From Adiantum capillus-veneris (lineage: Eukaryota; Streptophyta; Polypodiopsida; Polypodiales; Pteridaceae): a DNA stretch of 64,000 nucleotides. A model generated the notes under the pieces. The model was not told where the DNA came from. It saw nothing but the letters and a program-made list of their open reading frames with translations, and did not search any database. Positions 51,635-62,805 of the stretch are shown in pieces; the first letter of the stretch is position 1, and every line of letters starts with the position of its first letter. The position numbers were made by a program, and so were the translations under genes. Where the stretch lies: NCBI GenBank assembly GCA_014529385.2, contig CM043963.1, positions 2,545,001 through 2,609,000 on the forward strand. Direction: 5' to 3'.

Positions 51635-54600
51635 GGAATCATGGTTGCCACAAAAAGATCACTATACAGAGCATGGGAAAGACTCACATTTTGGATGTAA
51701 AGCTTAAAGGGGAGTCTATTCCCACTGTATCAGCTTCTGCTATTACTTCTGTAATGAAAAATCATCTTTCTGCGTACTTGGTTTTTGCACGTGAAGTGTC
51801 AGATTGTGATGAATCAAATTTATCTGTGTTAGATAAAGAAAGGTCAATGTTTTTACAACAGTATAGTGACTGTTTTTCCGATTCATTACCGTCTCAATTA
51901 CCGCCAGAGAGCCCCGAGGACCATGCGATAGCTTTGGTGCCAGGTAGTAGCTCACCAAATAAGCCTCCGTACAGGGTTAGTGCGGCTCAGCAGAAAGAGA
52001 TAATGGGCCAAGTACAGGAGCTGTTAGAAAAGGGGCTGATTCAGCCTAGTTCATCCCCATTCTGTTCTCCAGTGTTGTTGGTGTAGAAAAGGGATGGCTC
52101 ATGCCGTATGTGCATCGACTATCGTGCACTGAACAAGAATACCATCAAGAATAGGTTCCATATACCTAGAATTGATGATATTCTGGACAAATTAGAAGGA
52201 GCAGCTATGTTTAGCAGGATAGATCTAAAGAGTGGGTACCATCAGATCTGCATTAGATCAGAGGATGTGCACAAGACTGCTCTTAGAACAACGTTTGGCC
52301 TTTACGAATTTTTAGTGATGCCCTTTGGTCTCACAAATGCTCCTGCTACGTTCAATAGGATGATGGACAGAATTTTCCGTCCACACCAGCAATTTGTTGG
52401 TACATTCTTTGATGACATGATAGTCTACTCAAAGAATGAAGAGGAGCATAGGCATCACTTGGCCATTGTGTTCAAAGAGCTACGCAGTCATAGGTTGTTC
52501 ATCAATGCAAAGAAAAGTGAATTTTTTCTGGAAGAGATCCACTTTCTGGGACACATTGTCTCAAAGGATGGTGTCAGAATGGATCCTGCAAAAGTTGAAG
52601 CGATCAAGTCATGGCTAGATTTGAAGACGGTGCATGATGTCCGAAGCTTCTTGGGACTATGCTTCTATTACAGAAGGTTTATTTGAAATTTCGCTGAGAT
52701 TGCTTCACCTTTACATGCTCTTCAAAAGAAGGCAGTCACCTTTAGATGGACACAGAAAGAGATTTCAGCTTTTAATCTCTTAAAGGAAAAGATGACTTCA
52801 GATCCAGTCATTGTGTTGCCAGATCTTATGAAGTCATTTGTGGTCCGGTGTGACGCCTGTGGTAGTAGCATTGGTGCAGTGCTAATGCAAGATGGCAGGG
52901 TAGTAGCCTATGAGTGTAGAATCTTGCAATGGCCAGAAAAGACTATGCAAGTCTATGAAAAAGAACTGCAGACCGTCATTCATGCGCTCTTAAGTTGGAA
53001 ACACTATCTGCTAAGTGCAGATTTCGTTGTCCAAACGAATCACCAGACCTTGCGATACTTCTGAACAGATGCAAAGTTATCTGAGAAGCATATGCAATGG
53101 GCAAATATCTTGTCCATGTTCCATTTTCAGATTGTGCATGTGGAAGGCAAGAAGAACGTTGTAGCTGATGCCTTGTCAAGGAAGCCACAAATTTCACTTG
53201 TGTCAATTCCTTATCATCATGAACTTGATGATATGAGGGAACAGTATGCAAATGATGAAGATTTCGCAAGGGTCTTCGAGCAGCTAATGGATAGACAACG
53301 TCATGAACACTATCTTATCAAAGATGGGTTCATGATGATGCATGGCAGATTGTGTCACAAAGCCATTGCGACGCAAAGTTATGGAAGAGAGTCAGGTCCC
53401 ACCGTATGCAGGGCATCGTGGTATCGATGCTACAGTTAAAGCGGTTGAGACATTCTTCTACCGACCTACATTGAGAAGAGATGTGGATGCCTTTGTGCGA
53501 GAATGCCTATATGCCAGAAGGTCAAGTTTGACAGGCAAAACGCACTAGGGTTATTGTAACCACTACCTATTCCAGATAAACCATGGGAAAGTATTGCTAT
53601 GGATTTTATCTTTGATCTTCAGAGAACGCAGACAGGAAACGATGGTATTTGAACCATTATTTGTAGATTCAGCAAGCAGGCTCATTTTATTCCTGTCAAG
53701 AAGAAGATAAAGCCAGATCAGATGTCACGCTTGTTTATGAGCAATATTTTCAAATATCATGGCATGCCACAGTCGATTGTTAGCGACCGTGATCCACGCA
53801 TGACAAGTTTGTTCTGGAGAGGCTTGTTTGAGAATATAGGCACAATGCTCAAATTCTCTTCGTCATTTCATCCTCAAACAGATGGGCAATCAGAAGAGGC
53901 AAATTCTGCTGTCCTAGATCTGTTGAAGTGGTATGTGTCAGAGCATAAAGGAAAGTGGGAGCAGTATTTGCCATTGGTGGAGTACAATAATACAATGCAT
54001 TTATCAACTGGCAAGGCACCTTTTGAGATAGTTGAAGGTGGCAAGAAAGTTCCTCCCATACTGCATACAAAGGACAAGATATTTGAAGCAGATAAGTATG
54101 TTCAGGACATGGATAAAATGTACAAGAAGATCAAAGTGGCCTTAGAAAAGACTCAGGCAAAACAAAAGAAAGCAGTTGATTGTCACCGTCGTGAAGTGGT
54201 ATTTTCACTTGGTGATTGGGTGCTTCTACGCTTTGAAAAGGCAAGGTTAAAGAAGATGAAGGGCAAGGAAAGACTGTTTCCAAAGCTCAGCATGCGTTAC
54301 TATGGGCCTTTTCAAGTATGCGACATAATCAATGATGTCGCATATAGGCCAAATTGCCTGAGAGTTGGAAGATTCACAATGCGTTTCATGTGAGTCTTCT
54401 CAGACCCTATGTGGGTGATGTGCCAAAGGATATGCCAGCTGAAGATCAGCCGGAAGTCGAGGAACTTGACGAGATCTTGGTCCCGGAACAGATTTTGGCA
54501 CATAAAGAAAGAAAAGTGAAAGACAAGGTTGCTAGGCATTACTTGGTGAAGTTCAGAAACTATCCACCAATGGATGCTAAGTGGATGGAAGGAGGTGAAC

Positions 54601-54671
54601 TTGCAGAGTCACCAACTATGTTATCACTTTACCTTGAAGCCTTCGATTTGCAACCTACCTTGACCCCTTGA
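51616..54671 (+). pseudogene. Chromovirus pol with chromodomain, broken
   Basis: RT: FCSPVLLV then a stop (52084-52086) just before the KDG motif; CIDYRALNKNTIKN, FSRIDLKSGYHQI, VMPFGLTNAPATFNRM and FFDDMIVYS (catalytic motif intact); stop at 52684. RNase H: VVRCDACGSSIGAVLM, YEKELQTVIHAL, stop at 53062. Integrase: zinc finger region frameshifted (53342-53548, RGIDATVKAVETFFYRP); core [22 protein letters not shown] and FHPQTDGQSEEAN. C-terminal chromodomain in a third frame (54354-54671): HVSLLRPYVGDVPKDM, EILVPEQILAHKERK, HYLVKFRNYPPMDAKWM. Chromodomains direct such elements to marked chromatin (family knowledge). At least four stops and two frameshifts. Confidence 0.92.
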
Positions 54672-55220
54672 GTTTCAAAGCTACATGGATTGTCAGTGTG
54701 ACAATTGCTTCTGAAACAAATGATGTACATGGTATTTAAAGTGAGCTCAAATCAAATACATGTTACATGAATGTTAAGAGCTGTACAGATTGTCAGTTTG
54801 GCAATTGCTCTTATGGAATGTCCAAAAGTGTGCTTAGTACTATAGAAGTGAGTATTTCTTGTCAGTTTGTCGAGGATACAGTAATTGCTTCTATTAAAGG
54901 GTACATGTGTAACTGCATTCTTAAACTGTCAGTTAGGGTATGCTCGAAAGTGTTACTGGATCCAACGTGTACTAAAAGACAGTGGCAAAATGCGTAGCTA
55001 CCATTTTGTCATTGGAAAGTTAATGACTCAAAGCAATGGCACAGTGCGAAGCTACCACTATGTCATTGGGACAGGGTTCACACGCAGGCAATACATGTGT
55101 CGACAAGGTGTTGAATACACCAGGGTTTTCAATGAGCACGTATGTGTCGACAGGTGTTGAATACATCAGTGTTGACTGGCATGTACGACATATATGCAAA
55201 CGAGGACGTTTGACATTTCA
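54672..55220 (+). other. Chromovirus 3' untranslated region with tandem repeats
   Basis: Repeated words of the type GTAGCTACCA(TT/CTA)TGTCATTGG...AATGGC and GATTGTCAGTNTGNCAATTGCT, plus GACAAGGTGTTGAATACACCAG-type copies (54660-55190). Non-coding. Confidence 0.65.
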
Positions 55221-55230
55221 AGAGGGGGGT
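55221..55230 (+). other. Polypurine tract of chromovirus
   Basis: AGAGGGGGGT, one base before the 3' LTR. Similar to the family C tract (AAGAGGGGGG). Confidence 0.85.
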
Positions 55231-55231
55231 A

Positions 55232-56705
55232 TGTCACCAGCGTGTGACTAGTATCTATCCTTTTTGTTGATTTTTTTCTTATTATTTATTCATTTTCACT
55301 TTTTGGAAACACCCCTCGGGAAATCTAATTGCCTTGCTTGCACAGCTAGTGTGGAACTGTTCAGAGGGAGTCTTGGCCTGAGGGCAAGAGAGCACTAAGG
55401 TTGGACAAGGACTATGGTTAGCCAAAGTGGGGTCATTAAGTAGCCAAAGTGGAATCCTTTGCTACAGAGGCTACATTTCAGTTCTGGGTGTGGCTGCAGT
55501 GTACAAAGGGGGTCAGATGACCTAGAAAGATACAATGGCAGCATCTCCTAAAATTTAGGGAACTGCTATTTTGGGACCTGAAAATGTGTTCACGTCATTA
55601 CCTCCGGTATGAGTAGGGGAACATTTTACAACTCTGTCGCGAAGTCAACTGGGCAACCGGTCAGGATATTTTTAAGCGGCGAACCCGAAACGGGAAAATG
55701 CTTGTAAATGCGCCAAGTGTCAATTTCTCATGGACTTTCCTCCTACAGAAGAATGGGTGCTGATTTTTAAGCTGGGAGAGGGCTTCAGTTGCATTTTGTC
55801 ACAGGTTGAGAGCTATGGAGTGCTTCCTTTCCCTCTTATGTACAGTGCGGTGCCAAGAGTGATGCCCTGCACGCTACGCACTGCCCTCTCTCTCCCCTAT
55901 GGTAGTATGTTATGCCCCTCTAGTGGGCTTTTCAATTGACCAATGTACAGTTGTGTGGGTTCATGCACGATTGCCGAGGCAAGAGCCTCTTGCACAGGTA
56001 CTAGATGAGCTAGCGGCTAATCCCCCGCAGGTACAAGTGATTCGGAGAGGTTTCACGTGCGAAATCTCGTCCGATTGAAAGGGCAAGTAGCCCTACAAGT
56101 GCGGGAGCTCGAGGACTTGCTACGGATGCGACCGGCACGCAAAACGGAGCCCGAAACAGTGAATTACAGCCTGCTGTGTATTTTTGCAGGTTTAGGGTTT
56201 TGGCCCTTAACGGACCCTAATACCCCCGGGAGGTTCGGGGACGCGAGGGGACCGGCTGTACAGGTGATCTGGCGCATTTTCAGAGCAGAAAACAGAGAAT
56301 TCAGCGTGCTGCAGATTCTCGCCAGGTTTTGCAAAGTGTCTGTATGCGTCGGGAAAGTCATCCAATGCGTAGGAATACTGACTGTGAAGGGTCCTAGTAC
56401 AGTTATGTTGCCGAAATCGGGCCAGAACAGTTGAAATTCAGCCAAGGTTGTGCGGGGGAGCTTGTAGGGAACCACAACGTTTATTCCCTCTTTTAAAGAA
56501 TAAAGAAATACCGAAAGGGGCGCCTATTTAGGGGCCAATCTGGTGTCGGTCTTCGCACACAGGTGCAATCTAGCAGCTGTATCCCTTTCCCCTTTGTTGT
56601 GTCTTGAAAGTATAGGTAAAGTTGGCGACAAATTAAATGGGTGAAAGCAAATAAGGTTTAAGTCTAAGGTCTACCGCCCTTTTTGGATTGAACAGGCCGG
56701 TTTCA
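55232..56705 (+). repeat. 3' LTR of chromovirus
   Basis: TGTCACCAGCGTGTGACTAG to AACAGGCCGGTTTCA, with TSD GCGCG following. The conserved block is at 56512-56549. Confidence 0.93.
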
Positions 56706-56715
56706 GCGCGAGGGA

Positions 56716-56735
56716 GGGGGGGGGGGGGGGGGGGG
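56716..56735 (+). repeat. G20 homopolymer at LINE A 5' end
   Basis: 20 consecutive G between the chromovirus duplication and the LINE A start. Confidence 0.85.
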
Positions 56736-56753
56736 TTCAGCTGTAGCGAGCGC

Positions 56754-56769
56754 GAAGGGAACGGGGTCT
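56754..56769 (+). other. LINE A target site duplication (right)
   Basis: GAAGGGAACGGGGTCT, one mismatch to 41504-41519. Confidence 0.93.
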
Positions 56770-58103
56770 TGCTAGCTAGGGTGGGTGAAAGAGAAACATC
56801 GTGCACACAAGTGAGTGTGTATTGACTATATTATCACTCAAGCGAATTAGCTTCCAAGATTAATTACCTTGGACTCATAAACACGATCTTGAGTATTTGC
56901 TAAGCCATCACAAGCTCACCATAAGCAAGGGAGATGTAATGCAAAATAGACTTGTGTTTATTCATTCATGAAATGAGCTTTAAGTAGCTCCACAACCTTG
57001 CACCCTACATGTGGGATAATTCTGCCTTTCCTCTCCTTGACTCATACTCTTGTACTCTAGGACAAAGCTCACACTTTACAAGTAAAATGCGGCAGAGTTC
57101 CGATTCCAAGACATGCAACCCAAGCCTAGAATTCGGAGCACATATCATTGAACCACCCATCCTTGAATTGACTTCTCCTCATTCAAAGACCCGGAAAGCC
57201 ACGAAAAGCTTCGCAAATAACTCAAATTTGTTTACCAGTTTAGATTGAATTGAGTCTGACTAGTACCCAATCTTGTCGACCACATCCAAAGCCTCAATCT
57301 AGTTGCAATCTTGAAGCCGCACACCCTCGATTGCATTTTCCTAGTTTAAAGAAGCGTGGAAATTGTAGAGCCACTCAACTTAACCAAACAAAATCCGATT
57401 TGAGCGTTGTAAAGCACACCGTGTAGCTCATGTCAGAGGCTATCAAGCAAACTTGTAAAACACTGAAATAAATCACCTAGACACATAGCTGGAGGCTGGT
57501 CCAAAAATTGTTGACCCGGCCCCCGAAAAATATTAAAGGATCCATATCTTCCCCGTCCAAACTCCAATCAGCGAGGTGTAAAGACATGCATGGAGAGCAC
57601 TTTGAGCACTACATAATCGGCCCATAAACTTGCACATCGGCAAATTCCGAATATCCCGGATTACAAGCATCAAAAACACACTTATTGGCCCCAAAATCCA
57701 CATCTCGTATACATTCACATTTACATTTTCTTGCTATTGTGCCCCATCAGTGCACAAATAAGGTGTACATTTCAAATAGGCATAATTTGCATCTTATAAC
57801 CCTTTTTCCAATCGTGAAAGCCGAGTGATATGACACCGTGTAGCAAAAAAGAAGTATGATTACCGTACCCTTTCTCAATGGGGGTCTTCTCGCAGGATGG
57901 CTGCCTGGCATTTTTGGAGCTCCAAGAGAAAGAACCCCAAACATCTCTGGTCCTCAAGATGCATCACTCTCTATAGGGCCCCAATATAAGAAGTGGTATC
58001 TACCCCGGATATGGTAAGACACCGTACATCTGCAAATTTCATGCTCCTTTGTCTTTGGCTCCCTCTCACGTAGCTGGCAGATTTAATCCTCTCGGCCTCT
58101 ATC
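56770..58103 (-). other. Probable old LTR and intron sequence, no gene
   Basis: If GCTCTGATACCA at 41489 is a genuine minus-strand PBS, the start of this region is the rest of its LTR. The right boundary cannot be found because no second copy is present. No coding similarity. Confidence 0.4.
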
Positions 58104-58732
58104 CTAAACTGGTGTGGCGAGGTGCAAATGTGACAGATAGCTGTACGTAATCCATGTGATATAGCTGGCTATCCATATAGATCGACCGGATGATGAAGCC
58201 ATCCATGGAGCGCTGAAGAAAAAATGAGTTCGGTAATGTGCCATCCTGCTGCCATGGGGGAAAGTGGGTCTAATCCAACTCCTCTCTGTATCCCATTTTA
58301 GTATATCTGCTCTAATCACCCGATTGTGCTCCGATCGGCTAAGTCCATATGTCAGGCAATCCAAACTGTACTCAAAGGGTGGTAATCTATCATTATGCAT
58401 ATTATGCAAGCTCACCCAAGTGCTCATCTGGGCATACCAGCAGTGTCTATCACCCTCTGCTGCGAGCTGCATGGAGGATGCTAGCGCCAGTTGTGAATAT
58501 CTATCTTGAGGAAGTTCCCATCATGTGTGGAGGAAAGTTGCTTCCTGAACAAGGCCTCAACCACCATAGGCACCGCACCCATCTCTGCCCTAATAATCTT
58601 GTGTGGAACCGAGGCTTTTGCTCGTATCATACGTGAAATCATCATGACCAGTGGTCTCTCCATATGCTCCCAGCCATCATAAGATTCTTCGTCTGGCTGA
58701 AAATGGGTTGCATACAGTTGGAAGTGTGACAA
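58104..58732 (-). pseudogene. LINE C relic (ORF2 C-terminal part)
   Basis: Two minus-strand open pieces: 58481-58732 with GWEHMERPLVMMISRMIRAK and VPHKIIRAEMGAVPMVVEAL, and 58104-58472 with MQLAAEGDRHCWYAQMSTWV, LPPFEYSLDC and MAHYRTHFFF. The arrangement resembles the region after RT in a LINE family I associate with fern genomes (recollection, not searched). The first motif recurs at 62.2-62.5 kb. The piece is just upstream of the splice acceptor of STICHEL exon 3. Confidence 0.55.
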
Positions 58733-58892
58733 TAGTAGGCGGTTGACAGTAGCTTGGCTTCTCTCAAGGTCTGATTGTTTAATAAATGCATTGAGGGTCT
58801 TTGTTTTTGTTTTTTCTGGTTGTTGCAGTCTGTTTGTTCCTCAGATTTTCAGCCAAAACATAATGGATATTTGTGCGCAATGTGCATTGCAG

Positions 58893-59604
58893 TAGAGGCT
58901 ATGGTCCACTTGGAATTTAAGGATCCAGAACAGAAATCTAGAGCTGAAAGATACAGAAAAGTAATTGCAAACACTTGCAAGAAAAAGCTAGGTCTTGCTG
59001 TCAATGTGAAGATAAGCCTTGCTTCTCAACCTACAAATAAAGAGCCTCTAGCTTCACCATTGCCACTATTAGCTGATCGTGGCCAAGAAGATCAAGTTTG
59101 TCCAGAAAGATTTGTGGATACTTTCGGCTCAGAACAAAATGCACTAGCCAAATTAAGCAGAAATCAGGTGGGAACGCTGCTTCATTCGCAGAATCAAAGT
59201 GATAAGCGAGTAATGGAACTCGATTATCCAGCTTATAACCTTCCTTTTTATAATGCATCTGTGAGCTCCTTGAGTGTGCAAACTCAAGATAAAGCACCCC
59301 CTTCTGGATGTGACCTTGACTTCATTCGGTTAGACGCTGTTCTTTCTCAGGAAAAGCATGGAATGAACTGGGATGGCAGGTCTGATTCATTGGTGGTAGC
59401 AAAAGTGGGCCATTGGCGCGGCTCACCAGGCCAACAAAAGCATACAAGGAATTCAAGGTTTCCAGAAGGTGTTGAAACCCAAGGAATTTCAATGTTAACC
59501 TCAGCAGTTGGTGAGCATGCTGAAAGGCCTCTAAGTGGCTTTGTTCTTCCAAACTTTGAGAATGAAAACGGTTCAAGAGTAGAGGGGTGCAAACAAGAGT
59601 CTCG
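58893..59604 (+). CDS. STICHEL-like protein, C-terminal module exon
   Basis: Acceptor GCATTGCAG (58892) in the same phase as the donor at 9518. It begins EAMVHLEFKDPEQKSRAERY and continues RKVIANTCKKKLGLAVNVKI, which completes the C-terminal alpha/beta (DnaA-N-like) module of STICHEL family proteins begun by GKLLAVCFST in the previous exon. The remainder is a Ser/Gln-rich tail of low conservation. The donor is TCTCG|GTAAGT (59605), phase 2. An alternative acceptor at 58829 (GTTGCAG) gives a wrong phase. Uninterrupted for 712 bp. Confidence 0.88.
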
Positions 59605-59730
59605 GTAAGTTCGTACTGTTTTGCCATGTTTGTAAGTAAAGGTTGTTTATGTTTTGTTTTCAATTTAAGTTTTTTGTATGTTAGAAACACAGTACCAAGA
59701 CTGAGCTTATGTTTTGACTGCGATGTTCAG

Positions 59731-59888
59731 TACTGAGAAGGGTTCTTTTCATATATGGAGTAGCATATTCGGGACAGGGAAGGATGAGTTAGGATATCTT
59801 AAATGGAAAACTGCCAGGACCACCATGCCGAAAGATGTTAAATTACTAATATGCTCAGAAATAGAGGGTTTTCCCACTTTATCGGTGG
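59731..59888 (+). CDS. STICHEL-like protein, downstream exon
   Basis: Acceptor GATGTTCAG (59730); the first base completes an Arg codon. It encodes TEKGSFHIWSSIFGTGKDEL and KDVKLLICSEIEGFPTLSV; the donor is GTGG|GTGAGT (59889), phase 1. No stop codon, so the gene should continue, but no further exon was identified up to 64000. The peptide is not part of a domain I recognise. The call rests on splice-site phase agreement and reading frame only. Confidence 0.65.
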
Positions 59889-62105
59889 GTGAGTTTGTAA
59901 ACATTTTTGTTCTATGTCAAATCACATTTGGTGTGGGCTCATGTTTGTGTGGCTCTTTATGAGGAGAAGCCATGTTTGAGCAGCCACAAACCTTATCCTA
60001 GTCCTGATAGTAGATGATAACCTGTGTGGGTGGATGGTTTTCATTTTGGCACACTGCCATTGCCATGTAAGCTAAAGATAAGAGCGAGCCATTGAGTAGT
60101 TAATGGCACGGGGATACATAACACTGATCTGATGCCAGGTCCTTACCGTTATTTGACTTAATGGGGTGTAATTAAGCGTCTTGGATGGAATCTGGAAGAA
60201 TAGGCTGCATGAGCTATCCTTACTAAATCCCCTCTTTGTGCTATGAAGTTGTCATATCAAGATGAGCTCCAACTGTAGTAGCTCGTGCTCAAACAAGTAG
60301 AGCAAGTCCCTCTCTGAAGGTGGATAGATTCTATGCCTGATTTCATAAGGAGAGTAGGCATCAAAATCTTTAGTGTTTCTCAATCTCTCGGTAGTAGAAT
60401 ATCAAGGGACTATTTAATATTCATCTTGAAAGGTAATGGAAGTTGAACTGTTTTAAATCCCGAGTGTATGAGAAGATTCTTTGAACATAGGATGCTGGGG
60501 ATAGGAGCCAGAGATACCAAGATGCATTCAGTATTGGCATTGGAGATGGGATGGGACAGGACAGGATAGGATGAGATGGACGGATGTCCCACTTTGATAC
60601 TTGTGATGCTATCCCTGAGATGGGGACATCCCGTTCCCTTGTTAGGGACATTTTCAAGGGTTGGTCAACTGAGGTAAGTGTTAATAACCTAAATATTGAA
60701 AGCTTGTGTGATTGTGAAAGGGTATTTGAGGGTAATCGACTTAGTTTAGGGCTTTCATTAGTTTATTGTCACAAGCTTCTGCTCCATGTATATGTGAGCT
60801 GCATCCTGTTTGTAGGACTGCATACATGGTACTATGACCCAGAGCCAGTCTGTAGTTTAGGAAAGCCTAGGGGATTCTAACCAACACCTTGGCATCCTGT
60901 TTGTAGGACTGCATGCTTGGACATATCCTTAAGTTTAGTCAGGACCTCTGCATAACTTTCTATAGTTAATTGATTGTACAGAGCATACATTGGGTGTCAG
61001 CTCAATTATATTTTTTTCAAATGCCAATCAAGCATTAAACGTAGACAAGTTTGAACGTTTGAAACGAGTTTGATTCAGACCCCTGGGCCATTTCAAACAT
61101 GACCCTAAATTCTAAGCATTTTAGAAACACTTTAGCATTCAAGTCCAATAGCCATCGAGTATTAAAATAGAGCATTTGCAAAAAAGTAGCATTTTCATGA
61201 CGATATAACGTACTCCACCAGAATGAATCGTGAATCCACGACCATTGCAAAAGAAACCCAATTAGGGTCAAGCTAGAAATCCAATTTCAAACTCCAATAT
61301 TTTCAAACTTTTTCAAACGTTTGATAGTCATTTGAAATGGTCTAAGAGCATGCATTGTGGTATTGCATTCACTTACTATGTGTTTTTGCAGGTACCGTCA
61401 ATGATAGATTCCAGTAACACATCATAGGCTAAAGGGCTACCTAGTATTTAAGTAACCTTCGGATCCTAGTACCTAATTGCACAAACTGACAAGCTTTTCA
61501 AACTCTAAACTTAATTGCCATGCAAGACGAAACTATGAGTAGGAATCCCTATTGCTACCAATATTTCCAAATAGGACATACTTTCTGTACTTGCCCTTGA
61601 TTTACGGCAATTAAACTTGCCCTTAAATTCTCACCCACCCAAACGTGCTAAACTCTCACTAGGCTTGATGGTTGATATGATTGGAACTGGTACGGATGAT
61701 GAGTTACGAGAACTTTGCAGATCTTGGGGATAAGTAAAAGGAGAATAAGCTTCAATATTCTTTTTCACCCTTCCCTCTCTGATCAACGTTTTAGCAAATC
61801 CGTCGAGGTGTATCCAGTATCCTGGTGCCGGTGCTGGGGTGTCCATTGTAGCTTCTTCATCGACTTGGACTTCCTATATATGTCCACTATGAGTTGCAGA
61901 GAGGGTATTGAAGTTTTAGCATCTCAAGTGAATGTCCCAATGCGTTCCTAGTATTTAATTTGTCTAGTAGGTATTTATTTTACTTATTTGACATGATCTT
62001 GGGTAGGGCAATTTGCTGGAGTACGCAAGGCCCCTAACTTAGTATATAAGTGCACCCTGGGGCCCCATTGTATAATTATTAATTCATTGCCCAGCTGGTT
62101 GGTTC

Positions 62106-62107
<2 letters not shown>
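59889..62107 (+). other. Intron or flanking sequence, no gene recognised
   Basis: No convincing exon or element. Low-complexity GGGACAGGACAGGATAGGATG-type sequence at 60545-60580. From about 61975 to 62090, TAGGGCAATTTGC...TTAGTATATAAG resembles the TATA region of family A-like LTRs, so a decayed LTR may lie at about 61.9-62.2 kb. Confidence 0.45.

Positions 62108-62143
<36 letters not shown>
62108..62143 (+). repeat. (CT)18 microsatellite
   Basis: 36 bp perfect CT repeat. Confidence 0.97.
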
Positions 62144-62146
<3 letters not shown>

Positions 62147-62219
62147 AGAAGAGCAGCAGAGACGAGATTGACCAGAGCTGATGCAGCATTAGGGAGACTT
62201 GGGAGGATGTGTTCGTAGG

Positions 62220-62480
62220 TTCAGTTCTAGGAACCTTGAACGAAGCTTTGGCTCTTTGACACTCTGTTTACTTCTGCCATGCTATACGGAGTGGAGATAT
62301 GGGGACCATCAGTGGATCATCACAACAGAGTTGGCAGTACTGATGTATGGAGATGTATGGAGAGGCCCTTGGTTTCTATGATCTCCGGATGATTAGGGCT
62401 AAGACCTCAGTATTGCATGAGATTATCAGGGTGGAGCTCGCTGCCCCTTCGTTAGTAGTGGATGCGGTCACTTGATTATA
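62220..62480 (+). pseudogene. LINE C relic, second copy
   Basis: Plus-strand translation with frame changes gives YGVEIWGPSVDHHNR, MERPLVSMIS, then MIRAKTSVLHEIIRVELAAP and SLVVDAV. These match MERPLVMMISRMIRAK and VPHKIIRAEMGAVPMVVEAL at 58481-58732 on the other strand. Short and 5'/3' undefined. Confidence 0.6.
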
Positions 62481-62805
62481 GCACCTGGGCTCTCCCTAGA
62501 CTCAGATATGCTTGCTTAGCTACCGTTGCACAAGAGAAGAGAAGAGAAGAAGGGTTGGGGGAGACAACACCAAAGACGATGCAATCCACGCTTGCTTCTT
62601 TCTCAAGTGATTGGTTATGGTGGAGATAAAATACGCAGTCCAGTAGCATCTCTGAATAGTCAGTGTTCAAAAAAGAGTCAATTCATTGCATGAAAAGGAA
62701 CCTCTCTCTGTCATTCATTCTCTACTGGATGAGAAGCATTTTTTTTATGATAGAGATTAATTGTTCGTAGGGATCATCAAGCCATCAAGTGGCTCCAATC
62801 TGTAC

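Larger units (their letters stand above)
48041..56705 (+). mobile_element. Chromodomain Ty3 retrotransposon, 8665 bp, nested in LINE A
   Basis: LTRs of 1475 and 1474 bp (48041-49515, 55232-56705), a tRNA-Glu-like PBS, a gag-PR-RT-RH-IN order with a C-terminal chromodomain, polypurine tract 55221-55230, TSD GCGCG. The LTRs look about 96-97% alike by eye (not computed), so it is older than the Tat-like insertion. Gag and pol contain several stops and frame changes, so it is defective. Confidence 0.95.
41520..56753 (-). mobile_element. LINE A, near full-length L1-like element, interrupted
   Basis: Between 16 bp target duplications, with a T-run at 41520-41527 (poly-A tail on the minus strand) and a G-rich 5' end at 56711-56753. 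Without the chromovirus (8665 bp plus its 5 bp duplication) it is about 6.56 kb, a normal full-length LINE. It encodes ORF1 with a CCHC knuckle and ORF2 with endonuclease, RT and zinc-binding tail, all broken. The chromovirus at 48041-56705 sits in its 5' untranslated region. Confidence 0.93.
9518..58892 (+). other. Apparent 49,375 bp intron of STICHEL-like gene
   Basis: Donor G|GTAATT at 9518, acceptor GCATTGCAG at 58892; joining gives a phase-correct Val codon inside the conserved GKLLAVCFST-V-EAMVHLEF block. The interval holds at least five LTR-element copies, two LINEs and a chromovirus, on both strands. Alternative reading: the two halves could belong to a rearranged or split gene. Continuous protein similarity across the junction argues against this; only cDNA would settle it. 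Confidence 0.75.

Noticed and set aside
58829-58892. Earlier splice acceptor (GTTGCAG at 58829) for STICHEL exon 3
   Set aside because: It would give the wrong phase relative to donor 9518, and the added residues are not conserved; GCATTGCAG at 58892 fits phase and domain.
60584-60880. 98-codon plus-strand ORF as a further STICHEL exon
   Set aside because: It begins in low-complexity GGATGG/GGACAGG sequence, has no family similarity and no phase-compatible acceptor I could defend.
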